The notes: generated by a model from the sequence alone, not told the origin. 37,542 bases of DNA from an uncultured Olsenella sp. (GCA_959598545.1 CAUGFC010000004.1:1-37542); one strand, 5' to 3'. Counted from the stretch's first letter, positions 1 through 8,636 are shown. Program-made: numbers and translations.

Positions 1-3000
1 CCGCCGCCAGCACGATGACCACGTAGACCACGGTGTTGATCAGCGTGAACGCGCTGGAGAAGTCGTTCACGAGCTTCTGGGTGGAGACCACGGAGAGGAG
101 GCGCCCGTCCTCGGAGAGCCGCTCCGAGAGCGCGACCTGCTCGTCCGCACCGCCCGTCAGGTGGGCGAGAAGACCGTTGGGCTCCAGCTCCTCCCCGAAC
201 GCCTCCTCGTAGGCCGCCTCGGTCATGTAGAGGGTGTTGCCCAGGTAGTTGAGGACGATCGCGCCCGGCGCGGCCTCGCCCTCGGCGAGCGTGGAGTCCT
301 GCAGGCCCAGCTCGTCGCCCACCACGACGCCCATGACCTGCTCCGCGTTCTTGGTGATGGTGACCTGCGCCTCGTCCAGGGAGACCACCGAGCCGTCGTC
401 CGCGACGAGGTTCACGTAGCCCTCCAGGCTCTCCCCCTCCGGCACCACCACGAGCTGCACGGTCTCCTTGTCGTCGCCGTAGCTCACGGTGAGGTTGTCG
501 ATGTAGACGCGCACGAGGTCGGAGACGCCCTCATCGGCGGCGAGGTCGTCGGCAACGGAGTCCAGGTCGTCGACGGAGGTCACCGCCATGAGGTCGTAGC
601 CGATCACGCCCGCGTCGCCGTACTGACGCGGCGAGAGCGAGAGCACCGTGTCTCGGATGCCAAAGCCGGTGATGAGCAGCGCCACGCAGCCCGCCACGCC
701 GAGCGTCGTCATGAGGAAGCGCTGCTTGTAGCGGAAGAGGTTGCGCGCCGTGACCTTGTTCAGGAAGCTCATGCGCCGCCAGACGGGCCCGACGTGCTCG
801 AGGAAGATGCGCGAGCCGGCCTTGGGGGCCTTGGGAAGCATGAGGGAGGCGGGCGTCTCGCGCAGCTCGTGACGGCAGGTGAGCGCCGTCGCGCCCACGA
901 TGCCGGCGGTGAAGAGCAGAAGCGAGACCACCGAGTACGCCGCGTCGAATCCGTAGACGAAGCCCGGCAGCGCGTACATGGTAGAGAAGATCGTGAAGAT
1001 GATGGCCGGGAGCACGATGAACCCCAGAAGCGTGCCCACGAGCCAGCCGAGCACGCACGCCGCCAGCGCGTAGAGCACGTACTTGGAGAGGATGCGCCCA
1101 CGGCCGTAGCCGAGCGCCTTGTAGACGCCGATGAGCCCGCGCTCCTCCTCGACCATGCGCGTCATCGTGGTGAGACTGATCAGCACCGCCACCACGAAGA
1201 AGACGATCGGCAGCACCGTGCCGATGGCCTCGATCGAGGAGGCGTCGGAGTCCACGCTCGCGTAGCTCGAGAGACTCGAGCGGTCCTGCACGTACCAGGT
1301 GGCGTCGGGGAGGTCCGCGATCTCCTCGCGCGCGTCGGCGATCTCTGCCAGAGCGTCGTCGCGCTCCCGCTCGAAGGTCGCGCGGCCCTCGTCGAGCTCG
1401 GCCTGGCCGTCGGCGATCTCGGCGAGCGCGTCGTCGAGCTGCGCCTGGGCATCCGCGAGCTGGGCCAGGGCGTCGGCGCGCTGGCGGTCGAGCTCGGCCT
1501 GGCCCTCGGCGAGCTGGGCGCGTCCATCGGCGATCTGGGCGGCGCTCTGGTCGAGAAGGGCGCGGGCGCTCTCGAGCTGGGCGCGCCCGTCGGAAAGCTC
1601 CTGCCAGCCTTGGTCGATGAGCGCCTGCTGGCGGTCGAACTCGGCCTCGGCGGCACCCCTCGCCTGCTCGACGGCGGCCTCAAGCTGCGGGAGCGCTGCC
1701 TCTGCCTGCGCGAGGCCGGCAGCCGCCTGGACCCGTCCGCTCACGAGCTGCGCCGGGTCGACGGCGGACAGGGACGTCGACAGGGCCTCGATCGACTCCT
1801 GGTACCCGCCGAGCGTCGTGAGCGCGGCCTGGAGCCGCTGCTGCTGGGCGAGAAGCCCCGCGAGGTCGGGGCTCTCGGGATCTGACGCCTGGAGCTCCTC
1901 TATCTGCCTCGTCACCTCTTCGAGTCTACGCTCGGCATCTGAGGCCTGGACCGTCAGACCCTGCGACACGACGCCGAGGGAGTTCGTGGCGCCCGCAAGC
2001 GCCGACTCAAGCTGCGTCGTCGCCTCCCTGGCCGCCTCCACGTCGCCCGCCTCCACGGCCTGAACCGCCGTCCAGGCGTCACGCACCTGCTGGGCGGACT
2101 CGGCGAGCCCGAGGTCGCTCATACCTGCCGCCTGCAGCCCAGACGCCAGTGCGTCGAGGCCGTCGGCGAGGGCGCCGACCTTCTCGTCGATGCCGGCGAT
2201 CGTCCCCGGCAGCGTGTCCACGGCCGCCTGCGCCTCGTCGCGCTGCGCCTCGAGATCGCCGATCGTCATGCCGGAGCCCTCGTCGACCACGATGTCGTCA
2301 ACGTTGTCCCGCGCGGCGTCGAGGGCCGCCTGGCCGTCGCGGAGCTGCTGCTCGGCGCCGGGGAGCGCCGCCTCGTACGCGGCGAGGCCCTCCTCGTACT
2401 CCGCGAGACCCGCCTCGTACTCCGCCGCGCCGTCCTCGAGCTCGCGGCGGCTCTCGTCGATCGTGGCCTGGGCGTCGTCGAGCTGCGCCATCGCGTCCGT
2501 GCGTTGCTCGTCCAGCTCGCGCTGGCCGTCGGCCACCTCGGCGCGCCCCTCGTCGAGCTCCCGCTGCGCGTCGTCGAGCTCGGCCTCGGCGTCGGCCAGC
2601 TCGTCGAGCGCCTCGGCCTCCGCCTCGTCGACCTCCTCGTTCGCGTCGGAGCGGATCTGGTCGCCGCGGGCGCGCTCTCGCTCGGCGCGCGCGTCCTCGA
2701 CGCTCTGAAACACCTCGTCGACGATCTCCTCGTACTCGGCCGAGTAGCACAGCGGCGCCTCCGCGCCCTCGACCATGACGTACGCCACGGTGTAGACGTC
2801 CTGGTCGATGACCTCATCGGCCACCACGAAGAACGAGTACTGCGAGCCGCCGCTCGAGCGGAACGACATCGTGCCCTCGCCCGCGTTGATCTCCATCGGG
2901 TCGAGCACCGAGCCCACGATCGTGTACTCCCCGCGCTCGAAGACCTCGGTCGAGCCGGAGTCCAATGCGTCGAGGCCCTCGTCCTTCTCGGCATCGTCAT

Positions 3001-3487
3001 CCTGGTCGTCGTCGCCGTGGAAGCTCACCGAGTCCCCTATCGAGAGCCCGGAATCCTTGAGGTAGCGCTGGGTGACGGCCACCTCGCCCGGCGTCTCGGG
3101 CAGGCGTCCCTCGAGCACGAGCGGCTCGTTCAGGCCGCTCGACGAGAGCGCCTTGACGTCGACCTTCTCGGAGGCGGATCCCACCGTCGTGTAGACGGTC
3201 TCCGACCAGCCGCCCTCCGCGGCCTCGACGCCGTCGAGCGCCGCGAGCGCCGCCACGTCCTCGTCCGTGAGGCCGAGCGTTGACTGCACGCGCACGTCGA
3301 AGAGGTTCTGCTCGTCAAAGAAGCGGTCCGCCGAGTTGCGCAGGTCGACGCAGGCGGCGCGCAGGCCCACGAGCATCGTCACGCCCAGCGCCGTGATCGT
3401 GGTCAGCGCCACGAAGCGCTTGAGGCTCCCACTCACCGTGCGCAGGATGCCCCGGGCAAAGGCTGACGTGTCGCGGCGGCCGGCCAT
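1..3487 (-). CDS. FtsX/MacB-type ABC transporter permease with long coiled-coil ectodomain (3' end outside window)
   Basis: This is the membrane subunit of an ABC exporter. It starts at ATG 3487 and is open to base 1, so at least 1162 residues are present and the C-terminus is missing. An N-terminal membrane helix (about residues 18-40) is followed by an ectodomain of about 700 residues. Within it, residues 262-382 and 512-719 are heptad-like repeats such as AELDDAQRELDEGRAE, predicting long coiled coils. Further helices lie near 748-770, 800-842 and 850-872 (first FtsX domain), then 921-942, and one is cut by the window edge (second FtsX domain). The ATPase stop at 3491 lies 3 bp upstream of this start, so the two genes form one operon. 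The fold and partner support an efflux or envelope-remodelling role. The substrate is unknown. The divergent TetR gene is the likely regulator. Confidence 0.9.
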   Translation of the reverse strand, partial: MAGRRDTSAFARGILRTVSGSLKRFVALTTITALGVTMLVGLRAACVDLRNSADRFFDEQNLFDVRVQSTLGLTDEDVAALAALDGVEAAEGGWSETVYTTVGSASEKVDVKALSSSGLNEPLVLEGRLPETPGEVAVTQRYLKDSGLSIGDSVSFHGDDDQDDDAEKDEGLDALDSGSTEVFERGEYTIVGSVLDPMEINAGEGTMSFRSSGGSQYSFFVVADEVIDQDVYTVAYVMVEGAEAPLCYSAEYEEIVDEVFQSVEDARAERERARGDQIRSDANEEVDEAEAEALDELADAEAELDDAQRELDEGRAEVADGQRELDEQRTDAMAQLDDAQATIDESRRELEDGAAEYEAGLAEYEEGLAAYEAALPGAEQQLRDGQAALDAARDNVDDIVVDEGSGMTIGDLEAQRDEAQAAVDTLPGTIAGIDEKVGALADGLDALASGLQAAGMSDLGLAESAQQVRDAWTAVQAVEAGDVEAAREATTQLESALAGATNSLGVVSQGLTVQASDAERRLEEVTRQIEELQASDPESPDLAGLLAQQQRLQAALTTLGGYQESIEALSTSLSAVDPAQLVSGRVQAAAGLAQAEAALPQLEAAVEQARGAAEAEFDRQQALIDQGWQELSDGRAQLESARALLDQSAAQIADGRAQLAEGQAELDRQRADALAQLADAQAQLDDALAEIADGQAELDEGRATFERERDDALAEIADAREEIADLPDATWYVQDRSSLSSYASVDSDASSIEAIGTVLPIVFFVVAVLISLTTMTRMVEEERGLIGVYKALGYGRGRILSKYVLYALAACVLGWLVGTLLGFIVLPAIIFTIFSTMYALPGFVYGFDAAYSVVSLLLFTAGIVGATALTCRHELRETPASLMLPKAPKAGSRIFLEHVGPVWRRMSFLNKVTARNLFRYKQRFLMTTLGVAGCVALLITGFGIRDTVLSLSPRQYGDAGVIGYDLMAVTSVDDLDSVADDLAADEGVSDLVRVYIDNLTVSYGDDKETVQLVVVPEGESLEGYVNLVADDGSVVSLDEAQVTITKNAEQVMGVVVGDELGLQDSTLAEGEAAPGAIVLNYLGNTLYMTEAAYEEAFGEELEPNGLLAHLTGGADEQVALSERLSEDGRLLSVVSTQKLVNDFSSAFTLINTVVYVVIVLAA

Positions 3488-3490
3488 GCG

Positions 3491-4192
3491 CTACCACTCG
3501 ATCTCCGCGATGGGCTTGGGCTCGGGGTTCGTGGTCATGGCGGTGACGCGCCCGCTCTTGAAGCGGATGAGGCGGTCGGCCATGTCCGCGAGCGCCGCGT
3601 TGTGCGTGACGATCACGACCGTGATGCCCTCGACGCGGCACATGTCCTGCAGGAGCTGCAGGATCTGCTTGCCCGTCTGGTAGTCGAGCGCGCCGGTGGG
3701 CTCGTCGCACAGAAGCAGCTTGGGGTTCTTGGCCAGGGCGCGCGCGATGGAGACGCGCTGCTGCTCGCCGCCGGAGAGCTGCGCCGGGAAGTTGGCCAGG
3801 CGCGCCGACAGACCCACCTTGGCGAGCGTCTCCTCGGGGTCGAGCGAGTCCGGGCAGATCTGCGTGGCCAGCTCCACGTTCTCGAGCGCCGTGAGGTTGG
3901 GCACGAGGTTGTAGAACTGGAAGACAAAGCCCACGTCCGCGCGTCGGTATAGGACGAGGTCGTCCTCACCCGCATGGCTGATGTCGCGACCGTCCACGCG
4001 CACGGTCCCCGCAGACGCGCTGTCCATGCCGCCCAGGATGTTGAGGGCGGTGGTCTTGCCCGCCCCGGACTGGCCGAGAATAACGGCGAGCTCGCCCTTC
4101 TCGACCTCGAAGGTCGCCCCGTCCAGGGCGTTTATCTTGGCGTCGCCCTCACCGTAGGTGCGCACGACGTCGGTGAACTCGATGTAGGCCAT
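3491..4192 (-). CDS. ABC transporter ATP-binding protein, MacB/LolD type
   Basis: This 233-residue cytoplasmic nucleotide-binding subunit powers the permease encoded just downstream. It has Walker A GQSGAGKTT (about 39-47), signature LSGGEQQR, Walker B LLLCDEPTGALD and a switch His in VIVTHN. The spacing of these motifs and the Q-loop region FVFQFYNLVPNLTALENV are typical of the MacB/LolD/FtsE subgroup that works with FtsX-type permeases. The last dozen residues, NPEPKPIAEIEW, form a short C-terminal extension. The start at ATG 4192 follows a GGAG-containing leader. Gene order ATPase then permease with a 3-bp gap indicates co-transcription. Confidence 0.95.
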   Translation of the reverse strand: MAYIEFTDVVRTYGEGDAKINALDGATFEVEKGELAVILGQSGAGKTTALNILGGMDSASAGTVRVDGRDISHAGEDDLVLYRRADVGFVFQFYNLVPNLTALENVELATQICPDSLDPEETLAKVGLSARLANFPAQLSGGEQQRVSIARALAKNPKLLLCDEPTGALDYQTGKQILQLLQDMCRVEGITVVIVTHNAALADMADRLIRFKSGRVTAMTTNPEPKPIAEIEW

Positions 4193-4331
4193 CCCGGCTC
4201 CGATTGCTCGACAGCGTGTTGTCTAAACCGAAGTATACTGGTGGTGGCGGACGAGAAGTACCTGTTCTCGACAGGCGCGGCCCAAGTGTCGCGCCCTTCT
4301 CGGCGCCGCCACAAAGCCTAAGGGGGCCGCC
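4193..4331. promoter_or_regulatory. Divergent control region between the ABC operon and the TetR gene
   Basis: This 139-bp region must hold promoters for both directions. It contains the palindrome AGTATACT (4232-4239), which gives a TATACT -10-like hexamer on either strand, but I see no convincing -35. A second inverted repeat, CCTGT-N5-ACAGG (4261-4275), lies in the presumed leader of the TetR gene and could be an operator. Assigning either repeat to TetR binding is inference. Confidence 0.4.
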
Positions 4332-4877
4332 ATGAAGAAGCAGCCGCAAGTCACCGAGCAGACGCGCGCCAATCTGCGCCAGGCGTTCTGGGAGCTCTAC
4401 GCCGAGCGTCCCGTCGAGAAGATCTCCGTGCGCGAGATCACCGATCGCGCCGGCTACAACCGCGCGACCTTCTACCTCTACTACCACGACGTCTACGAGC
4501 TGCTCGAGGAGATCGAGGGGACGGTCCTCGGAAACATCGAGCGCCTCGTTCAGGACCGCCTGCTCCAGGGGAACACGCTCGACTTCTCGCAGCACATGGG
4601 ACTCATCCTGCGCCTCGCGCAGCGCTCGCGCGACTACACGCGCGTGCTTCTCGGCCCGCATGGCGACCCGGCGTTCTCAGACCGCCTCAAGCAGATCATC
4701 AGCCCGCTCGTGGACCGCTTCTTCCTGCCCGAGGCGAACCTGGACGAGCAGGCACGCCGCGTGGTGCGCGAGTTCTACCTCTCCGGCCTCCTGTCGACCA
4801 TCCGCACCTGGACCACCGAGGACGAGCCCATGCCCATCGACCGGCTCATCCAGCTCGTCATGCGCATCGTGCAGTGA
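4332..4877 (+). CDS. TetR/AcrR-family transcriptional regulator
   Basis: This 181-residue protein has an N-terminal TetR DNA-binding domain: a helix-turn-helix around residues 28-50 containing ISVREITDRAGYNRATFYLYY, close to the family consensus. The remaining residues form an all-helical ligand or dimerisation domain of the TetR_C type. The start at ATG 4332 is preceded by AGGGGG 5 nt upstream. The gene is divergent from the ABC operon, the usual arrangement for a TetR repressor of an efflux pump, so it probably controls that operon and itself. The inducer cannot be read from the sequence. Confidence 0.93.
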   Translation: MKKQPQVTEQTRANLRQAFWELYAERPVEKISVREITDRAGYNRATFYLYYHDVYELLEEIEGTVLGNIERLVQDRLLQGNTLDFSQHMGLILRLAQRSRDYTRVLLGPHGDPAFSDRLKQIISPLVDRFFLPEANLDEQARRVVREFYLSGLLSTIRTWTTEDEPMPIDRLIQLVMRIVQ

Positions 4878-4887
4878 GCCGAGCCTC

Positions 4888-5733
4888 CTAGTTCTTGCGG
4901 AAGAAGGCGAGCGCGATGGCGCCCGGGCCCACGTGCGTGCCGATCGTGGCGCCCACGGAGCAGATGGGGAGGTCCTCCTCGGCGACCTTGTCCTCCCAGA
5001 TGGCGCGGTTGTCGTCGAGGTACTTCTTCAGAAGCTTCTGCGAGAGGCCCGTGTAGCCCAGCAGGACCGGCATGGTGAAGTCGATGCCGTACCTCTCGAC
5101 CTGCTGGTGCAGCTGGTTGCGGCCGTTCTTGGAGCCCCGCGCCTTGCCGAGCATCACGACCTCGCCGTCCTCCACGCCCACGACGGGCTTGATGGAGAGC
5201 ACCTCGCCGACCATGCCCACGCTCTTGGGGATGCGCCCGCCGCGGCGCAGGTACTCCAGCGTGTCGAGAAGCGCGAGCAGACAGACGCGGTCAGCCGCCG
5301 CGGCGACCTTCTCGGCGACCTCCGGCGCGCCGAGGCCCTCGTCGACGAGGCGCAGCGCGTACTGCACGAGGATCGTCTGGCCGATGGTCACGTTCTTGCC
5401 GTCGACGACGTGGACCTCGGGATAGTCGGCGGCCGCGGTCACGGCGCTCTGGTAGGTGCCGGAGAGCTTGGAGGAGAGCGTGATCACCACGGCCTCGTCG
5501 CCCGCCGCGCGGACCCGCTCGAAGGCCTCCTGGTAGGCGAAGGGCGTCGCCTGGCTCGTCTTGGGGAGCTCGTCGCTCTCGATGAGGAGCTCGTAGAAGC
5601 GGTCGTTGGTGAGGTCAACGCCGTCGGCGTAGGTGGTATCGCCGAAGGTGATGCCGAGCGGCAGCACCGTGAGGCGCGGGTCGGCCTGCCCGGGGAGGTC
5701 GATGCCGGAGTCGGTGATGATGCGAACGGCCAT
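4888..5733 (-). CDS. DegV family fatty-acid-binding protein
   Basis: This 281-residue protein is full length for DegV/FakB proteins. These bind a fatty acid and, in Firmicutes, present it to the kinase FakA for acyl-phosphate formation. Family signatures are present in order: IITDSGIDLP at the N-terminus, TSQATPFAYQEAF (about 60-72), LSSKLSGTYQSA, LEYLRRGGRI and IGTHVGPGAIALAF near the C-terminus. The start at ATG 5733 follows AAGGGAAG. It lies 39 bp downstream of the MarR-family gene on the same strand, so the pair is probably one operon. The binding fold is clear. The exact lipid, and whether a FakA partner exists elsewhere, is not visible here. Confidence 0.93.
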   Translation of the reverse strand: MAVRIITDSGIDLPGQADPRLTVLPLGITFGDTTYADGVDLTNDRFYELLIESDELPKTSQATPFAYQEAFERVRAAGDEAVVITLSSKLSGTYQSAVTAAADYPEVHVVDGKNVTIGQTILVQYALRLVDEGLGAPEVAEKVAAAADRVCLLALLDTLEYLRRGGRIPKSVGMVGEVLSIKPVVGVEDGEVVMLGKARGSKNGRNQLHQQVERYGIDFTMPVLLGYTGLSQKLLKKYLDDNRAIWEDKVAEEDLPICSVGATIGTHVGPGAIALAFFRKN

Positions 5734-5772
5734 GGGTCTTCCCTTCTCTCGCCCAGCCCGTCTCGGGCGCGG

Positions 5773-6219
5773 CTAGCGGCCGAAGGTCCTGAGCTTCTCG
5801 AGGATGTGGTTGAGCGAATCGTACATCTGCATGCGCTGACGCAGGGCAAGCTCCCCGCCGGCCTCGTCGAGGACTCGGTGAATGATGTCGTCGAGCGGGC
5901 GCGCGGCCTCGTATCCCTTCTCGGTGAGGCGGATGGGGGCGCGGTAGCGGGAGGCGTCGTCGTCGGAGCCACCCACCTCGACAAAGCCGTCCTCGGCGAG
6001 ATGGGCCACGGTGCGTGACACGGCGGCACGGCTCACGTCCACCAGGCGCGCCAGCTCGGCGGCGGTGAGGCCATCGGGGTGCTTGACGAGGTAGTAGAGG
6101 CACATGACGTCCGCGCCACGAAAGCCCAGGCGGCGTGCCTCGGCGTTCTTGATGCGCTGTATCTCCTTGCTCAGGGCGCTGATGATGCCCACGAAGTCCT
6201 CGAAGCGGCTCTCCTCCAC
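5773..6219 (-). CDS. MarR-family transcriptional regulator
   Basis: A winged-helix regulator of 148 residues from GTG 6219. The DNA-binding segment is LTAAELARLVDVSRAAVSRT, followed by the wing VGGSDDDASRYRAPIRLTEKG, which is typical of MarR. The frame stays open to an earlier GTG at 6246. I prefer 6219 because GGGGGAGG lies 4 nt upstream of it and because the promoter at 6253-6280 would start transcription at about 6246. First gene of an operon with the DegV gene, so it may sense fatty acids or acyl-CoA, as FabT does in lactic acid bacteria. That link is inference from the neighbour. Confidence 0.88.
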   Translation of the reverse strand: MEESRFEDFVGIISALSKEIQRIKNAEARRLGFRGADVMCLYYLVKHPDGLTAAELARLVDVSRAAVSRTVAHLAEDGFVEVGGSDDDASRYRAPIRLTEKGYEAARPLDDIIHRVLDEAGGELALRQRMQMYDSLNHILEKLRTFGR

Positions 6220-6243
6220 GGCGCCTCCCCCGTCGCTTGTTAA

Positions 6244-6280
6244 CACGTCAACAGTATCGACGGGGTTGTTACCCTGTCAA
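6244..6280 (-). promoter_or_regulatory. Promoter and candidate operator of the MarR-DegV operon
   Basis: Read on the minus strand: -35 TTGACA (6275-6280), a 16-bp spacer, then -10 GATACT (6253-6258), which places the start of transcription near 6246. Immediately downstream is GTTGAC-GT-GTTAAC, a near-perfect inverted repeat straddling the predicted +1. A further GTTG...CAAC pair spans the -35. Their position suits autorepression by the MarR protein, which is inference. Confidence 0.65.
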
Positions 6281-6381
6281 CATCCGGCACGCACTCACCA
6301 CGGTTCTGTCACGCCGCTCGCGTGTCCCGGTCTTCTCGCCCGCGCATTCGGGTATCTCAAAGGAAGCGAGAAAGGCGATGA

Positions 6382-7527
6382 ATGGACCTCTTCGATTATC
6401 TGGAAACGGCTCTCGACGACTTTGACGAGCGCCCGCTGGGCCCGGTGGACTCGGCGGCGCTCTCCCAGTTCTGCATGGTGCGCGGCGAGGGCGTCATCCC
6501 CGCCGCGCTGTGGCGCGGGAGCGCCGTGGAGCGCCTGCGCGCCTGGGCCAGCCGTCCGGCGCGCTTCTCCGACCTGCTGCGGGCCGAGCGTTTTGACGGG
6601 CTCTTCTGCGGCCTCGCCCCCGAGGGCGTGAAGCGCGAGCTGGCGGCGCTCGTGGCGAGTCCGCGCTTCCGCGACCTCGAGCTGCGCGACTATGCCTCCC
6701 GCTTCGACGAGGCCGAGCACGTGCAGTTCTCGGCGACCACCTTCGTGTGGCGCTCCCCCGCCGGGCACGACCACGACTTCGCCTACGTCGGCTTCCGCGG
6801 CACCGACGACACCTTCACCGGCTGGCGCGAGAACTTCGACATGGCCGTGGACCCGCCGGTGCCGGCGCAGCGCATGGCGGCGGACTACCTGGCCTCCGTG
6901 GCCCGTTATCTGCCGCGACGCCTCTACGTGGGCGGACACTCCAAGGGCGGCAACCTCGCCACGTACGCGGCGCTGCGCGCGCCCGAGGATGTTCGCGCGC
7001 GCATCGAGTGCGTCTTTGACCACGACGGCCCCGGCTTCAAGTCCGGGTTCCTGGACGAGAAGGACTTCGAGCCCGTGCGCGGCCTCATCCATCGCACCGT
7101 CCCCGAGGAGTCCGTGGTGGGCATGCTCATGGACACGCCCATCGAGCCGCACGTGGTCCGGAGCCGCGCCCGCGGGGCGGAGCAGCACGACGTCTTCACC
7201 TGGGAGGTCGACGGCGACGACTTTGCCTATGCCGCCGAGCTCTCGCCCTCGGCGGTTTTCACGCACGAGCTCATGGACGACTGGCTCGCGTCGCTCGCGC
7301 CCGAGGAGACGCCGCGCGTGGTGGACGCGCTCTTCCGAGCGCTTGAGGCGTCCGGGGCGCCGAGCGTGGGCGCCGTGATCTTCAGCGGGGCGGATGCGCC
7401 CGCGCTGCTCGCGGAGGCCGCGCGCAACCTCGACCAGGAGTCGCGCGACGCGCTCTCGCCGGCGCTCGGCAAGCTCGCGGCCTCGGCCGCGCGGGCGGGG
7501 GCCAAGGGGCTTTCGGAGCTGTTCTAG
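6382..7527 (+). CDS. DUF2974 (Mbeg1-like) alpha/beta-hydrolase-like protein
   Basis: A 381-residue protein with the lipase-type nucleophile elbow GGHSKGGNLATYA (Ser near residue 189). A preceding block, FAYVGFRGTDDTFTGWREN, resembles the oxyanion-loop region of class 3 lipases. FDHDGPGF downstream could supply the acidic residue. These are the hallmarks of DUF2974, a family named after the Mbeg1-like proteins, whose substrate is not known. No signal peptide or membrane helix is evident, so it is probably cytoplasmic. The start ATG 6382 follows a GAAAGG ribosome site. It stands alone, with a terminator-like hairpin at 7540. Esterase or lipase activity is inferred from the fold only. Confidence 0.85.
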   Translation: MDLFDYLETALDDFDERPLGPVDSAALSQFCMVRGEGVIPAALWRGSAVERLRAWASRPARFSDLLRAERFDGLFCGLAPEGVKRELAALVASPRFRDLELRDYASRFDEAEHVQFSATTFVWRSPAGHDHDFAYVGFRGTDDTFTGWRENFDMAVDPPVPAQRMAADYLASVARYLPRRLYVGGHSKGGNLATYAALRAPEDVRARIECVFDHDGPGFKSGFLDEKDFEPVRGLIHRTVPEESVVGMLMDTPIEPHVVRSRARGAEQHDVFTWEVDGDDFAYAAELSPSAVFTHELMDDWLASLAPEETPRVVDALFRALEASGAPSVGAVIFSGADAPALLAEAARNLDQESRDALSPALGKLAASAARAGAKGLSELF

Positions 7528-7539
7528 GGGCGAGAGCAA

Positions 7540-7569
7540 GAAGGGCGGAGCAGGAGCGCTCCGCCCTTC
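7540..7569. terminator. Bidirectional terminator-like hairpin
   Basis: A perfect 12-bp stem (GAAGGGCGGAGC, 6-nt loop, GCTCCGCCCTTC) sits between the convergent genes ending at 7527 and 7594. No clear U-run follows on either strand, so it may act as a bidirectional barrier or RNA 3' end rather than a classical terminator. Confidence 0.7.
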
Positions 7570-7593
7570 CGATGAGGACGTATGGGCCGTCAG

Positions 7594-8535
7594 TTAGTCG
7601 TCGTCCCAGTCGTCATCGTCGTCGTCCCAGTCATCGTCACGATCGTCGTCGCGGTCGTCGTCATCGTCGTGATCGTCATCCCAGTCGTCGCGATCGTCGT
7701 CACGGTCGTCGTCCCAGTCGTCGCGGTCGTCGTCCCAGTCGTCGGCGTCATCCCAGTCGTCGTCACGGTCGTAGCGGTCGTCATGCCAATCGTCCCAGTC
7801 GTCGCGGTCGTCCCAGTCGTCGTTCCCGTCGATGTCGGCCTCGAGGACCTTGCCAGTCCTCGCGTCGACCTCGTATTCGTACTCGACGCCGCCCGACGTG
7901 AACTCGAGCTCGTAGACGCCGTCATCGAGCTCGTACTCGTGGTCGTTGAACGACGCCTCGCTCAGACCAAGCTGGGCGAGCACGATGTCCTTCGCGGCAT
8001 CGAGGCCAATGTAGCCGCGGTCATCGAGCTGCTCGGGAGCAACGGAGAGCGTGTCGGACTGCAGACCAAAGCCGCTAACGGTCGAGCGAACGTCGCTCTC
8101 GATGCCCGTAAGGAAGTCATCCCCGGGATACTCCGATCCCTGTTCGAGCTTGACGACGATGTTGCGGTCGTGGCCGTCGATCGTCTGGTTGAAGTGCCCA
8201 GATTCATAAATCTCGGTCACGAGCTCGGACACGACCTCGCGGCACTCCCTGCCCTCGAACCCGCTGTAGCCGTCCGCGATGCCCCTGCCCTCGTCGTTGA
8301 CGCCCTCGACCTCGGTCACGAGGCCACGCTCGTCATACTCGACCTCGATCTCGGGGTTGACGCTCAGAAGCAAGACACCCGCCGCCCTCGTCGAAGCCGT
8401 CTCCGCAGACGATCCCGCCGGGGAGCTCTGGGCGGCCCCCAAATTCGTACCGCACCCTCCCAGGGTTGCCACTAGAGCGGCGCCGACGGCCGCGGTCGCG
8501 ATGATGCCCCTCATCTTCAGGCTCGTGGTCTTCAT
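7594..8535 (-). CDS. RsgI-like PepSY lipoprotein with Asp/Trp-rich tail
   Basis: 313 residues. A signal peptide ends in a lipobox, LGGC (Cys28), so the protein should be a lipid-anchored surface protein. Residues about 53-150 match the extracytoplasmic domain of RsgI anti-sigma factors, beginning with LLLSVNPEIEVEYDERG and continuing with VEGVNDEGRGI. A PepSY-like domain follows (about 170-235: GLDAAKDIVLAQLG through YEVDARTGKVLEAD). The last 80 or so residues are almost wholly Asp and Trp with some Arg (DDWDDDRDD units). No cytoplasmic anti-sigma part is present. It has its own promoter (8576-8615), the same type as that of the sigI-rsgI operon, so it is a probable SigI-regulon member. AAGGAGG lies 5 nt before ATG 8535. 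Binding partner or metal is unknown. Confidence 0.85.
   Translation of the reverse strand: MKTTSLKMRGIIATAAVGAALVATLGGCGTNLGAAQSSPAGSSAETASTRAAGVLLLSVNPEIEVEYDERGLVTEVEGVNDEGRGIADGYSGFEGRECREVVSELVTEIYESGHFNQTIDGHDRNIVVKLEQGSEYPGDDFLTGIESDVRSTVSGFGLQSDTLSVAPEQLDDRGYIGLDAAKDIVLAQLGLSEASFNDHEYELDDGVYELEFTSGGVEYEYEVDARTGKVLEADIDGNDDWDDRDDWDDWHDDRYDRDDDWDDADDWDDDRDDWDDDRDDDRDDWDDDHDDDDDRDDDRDDDWDDDDDDWDDD
7597..7830. repeat. Degenerate GTC/ATC-rich microsatellite coding the Asp/Trp tail
   Basis: The plus strand shows dozens of gtcgtc, gtcatc and cccagtcgtc units. On the minus strand these read GAC/GAT (Asp) and TGG (Trp) triplets. Everything stays in frame for the lipoprotein, so this is a coding low-complexity repeat and a possible site of slippage, not a CRISPR array. 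Confidence 0.85.
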
Positions 8536-8575
8536 GGTGTCCTCCTTGGTGGTTGAGCCCTTTTCTTGCCGTACG

Positions 8576-8615
8576 GTGAGAGAATGCGCGGGCGCTCCCT
8601 CAAAAGCGGGGTCGC
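8576..8615 (-). promoter_or_regulatory. SigI-type promoter of the RsgI-like lipoprotein gene
   Basis: On the minus strand: GCGACCCC (8608-8615), exactly 18 nt, then GCGCATTCTCTCAC (8576-8589). The same two boxes at the same spacing precede sigI (10145-10184), and I saw no third copy in the window. The ACCCC box fits the C-rich -35 described for clostridial SigI promoters. The downstream box fits the known -10 only partly. The start codon is 41 bp downstream with a strong ribosome site. Confidence 0.75.
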
Positions 8616-8636
8616 CCGAAAACTTTTTTCACCCGG

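Noticed and set aside
161..1885. A 574-codon plus-strand open frame opposite the ABC permease
   Set aside because: The minus strand carries a clear FtsX-type permease through the whole region. The opposite frame has Arg/His/Glu-rich composition typical of antisense frames in GC-rich DNA and no family motif.
7597..7830. Possible CRISPR or non-coding satellite
   Set aside because: Units are degenerate triplets without spacers and stay in frame as the Asp/Trp tail of the lipoprotein.
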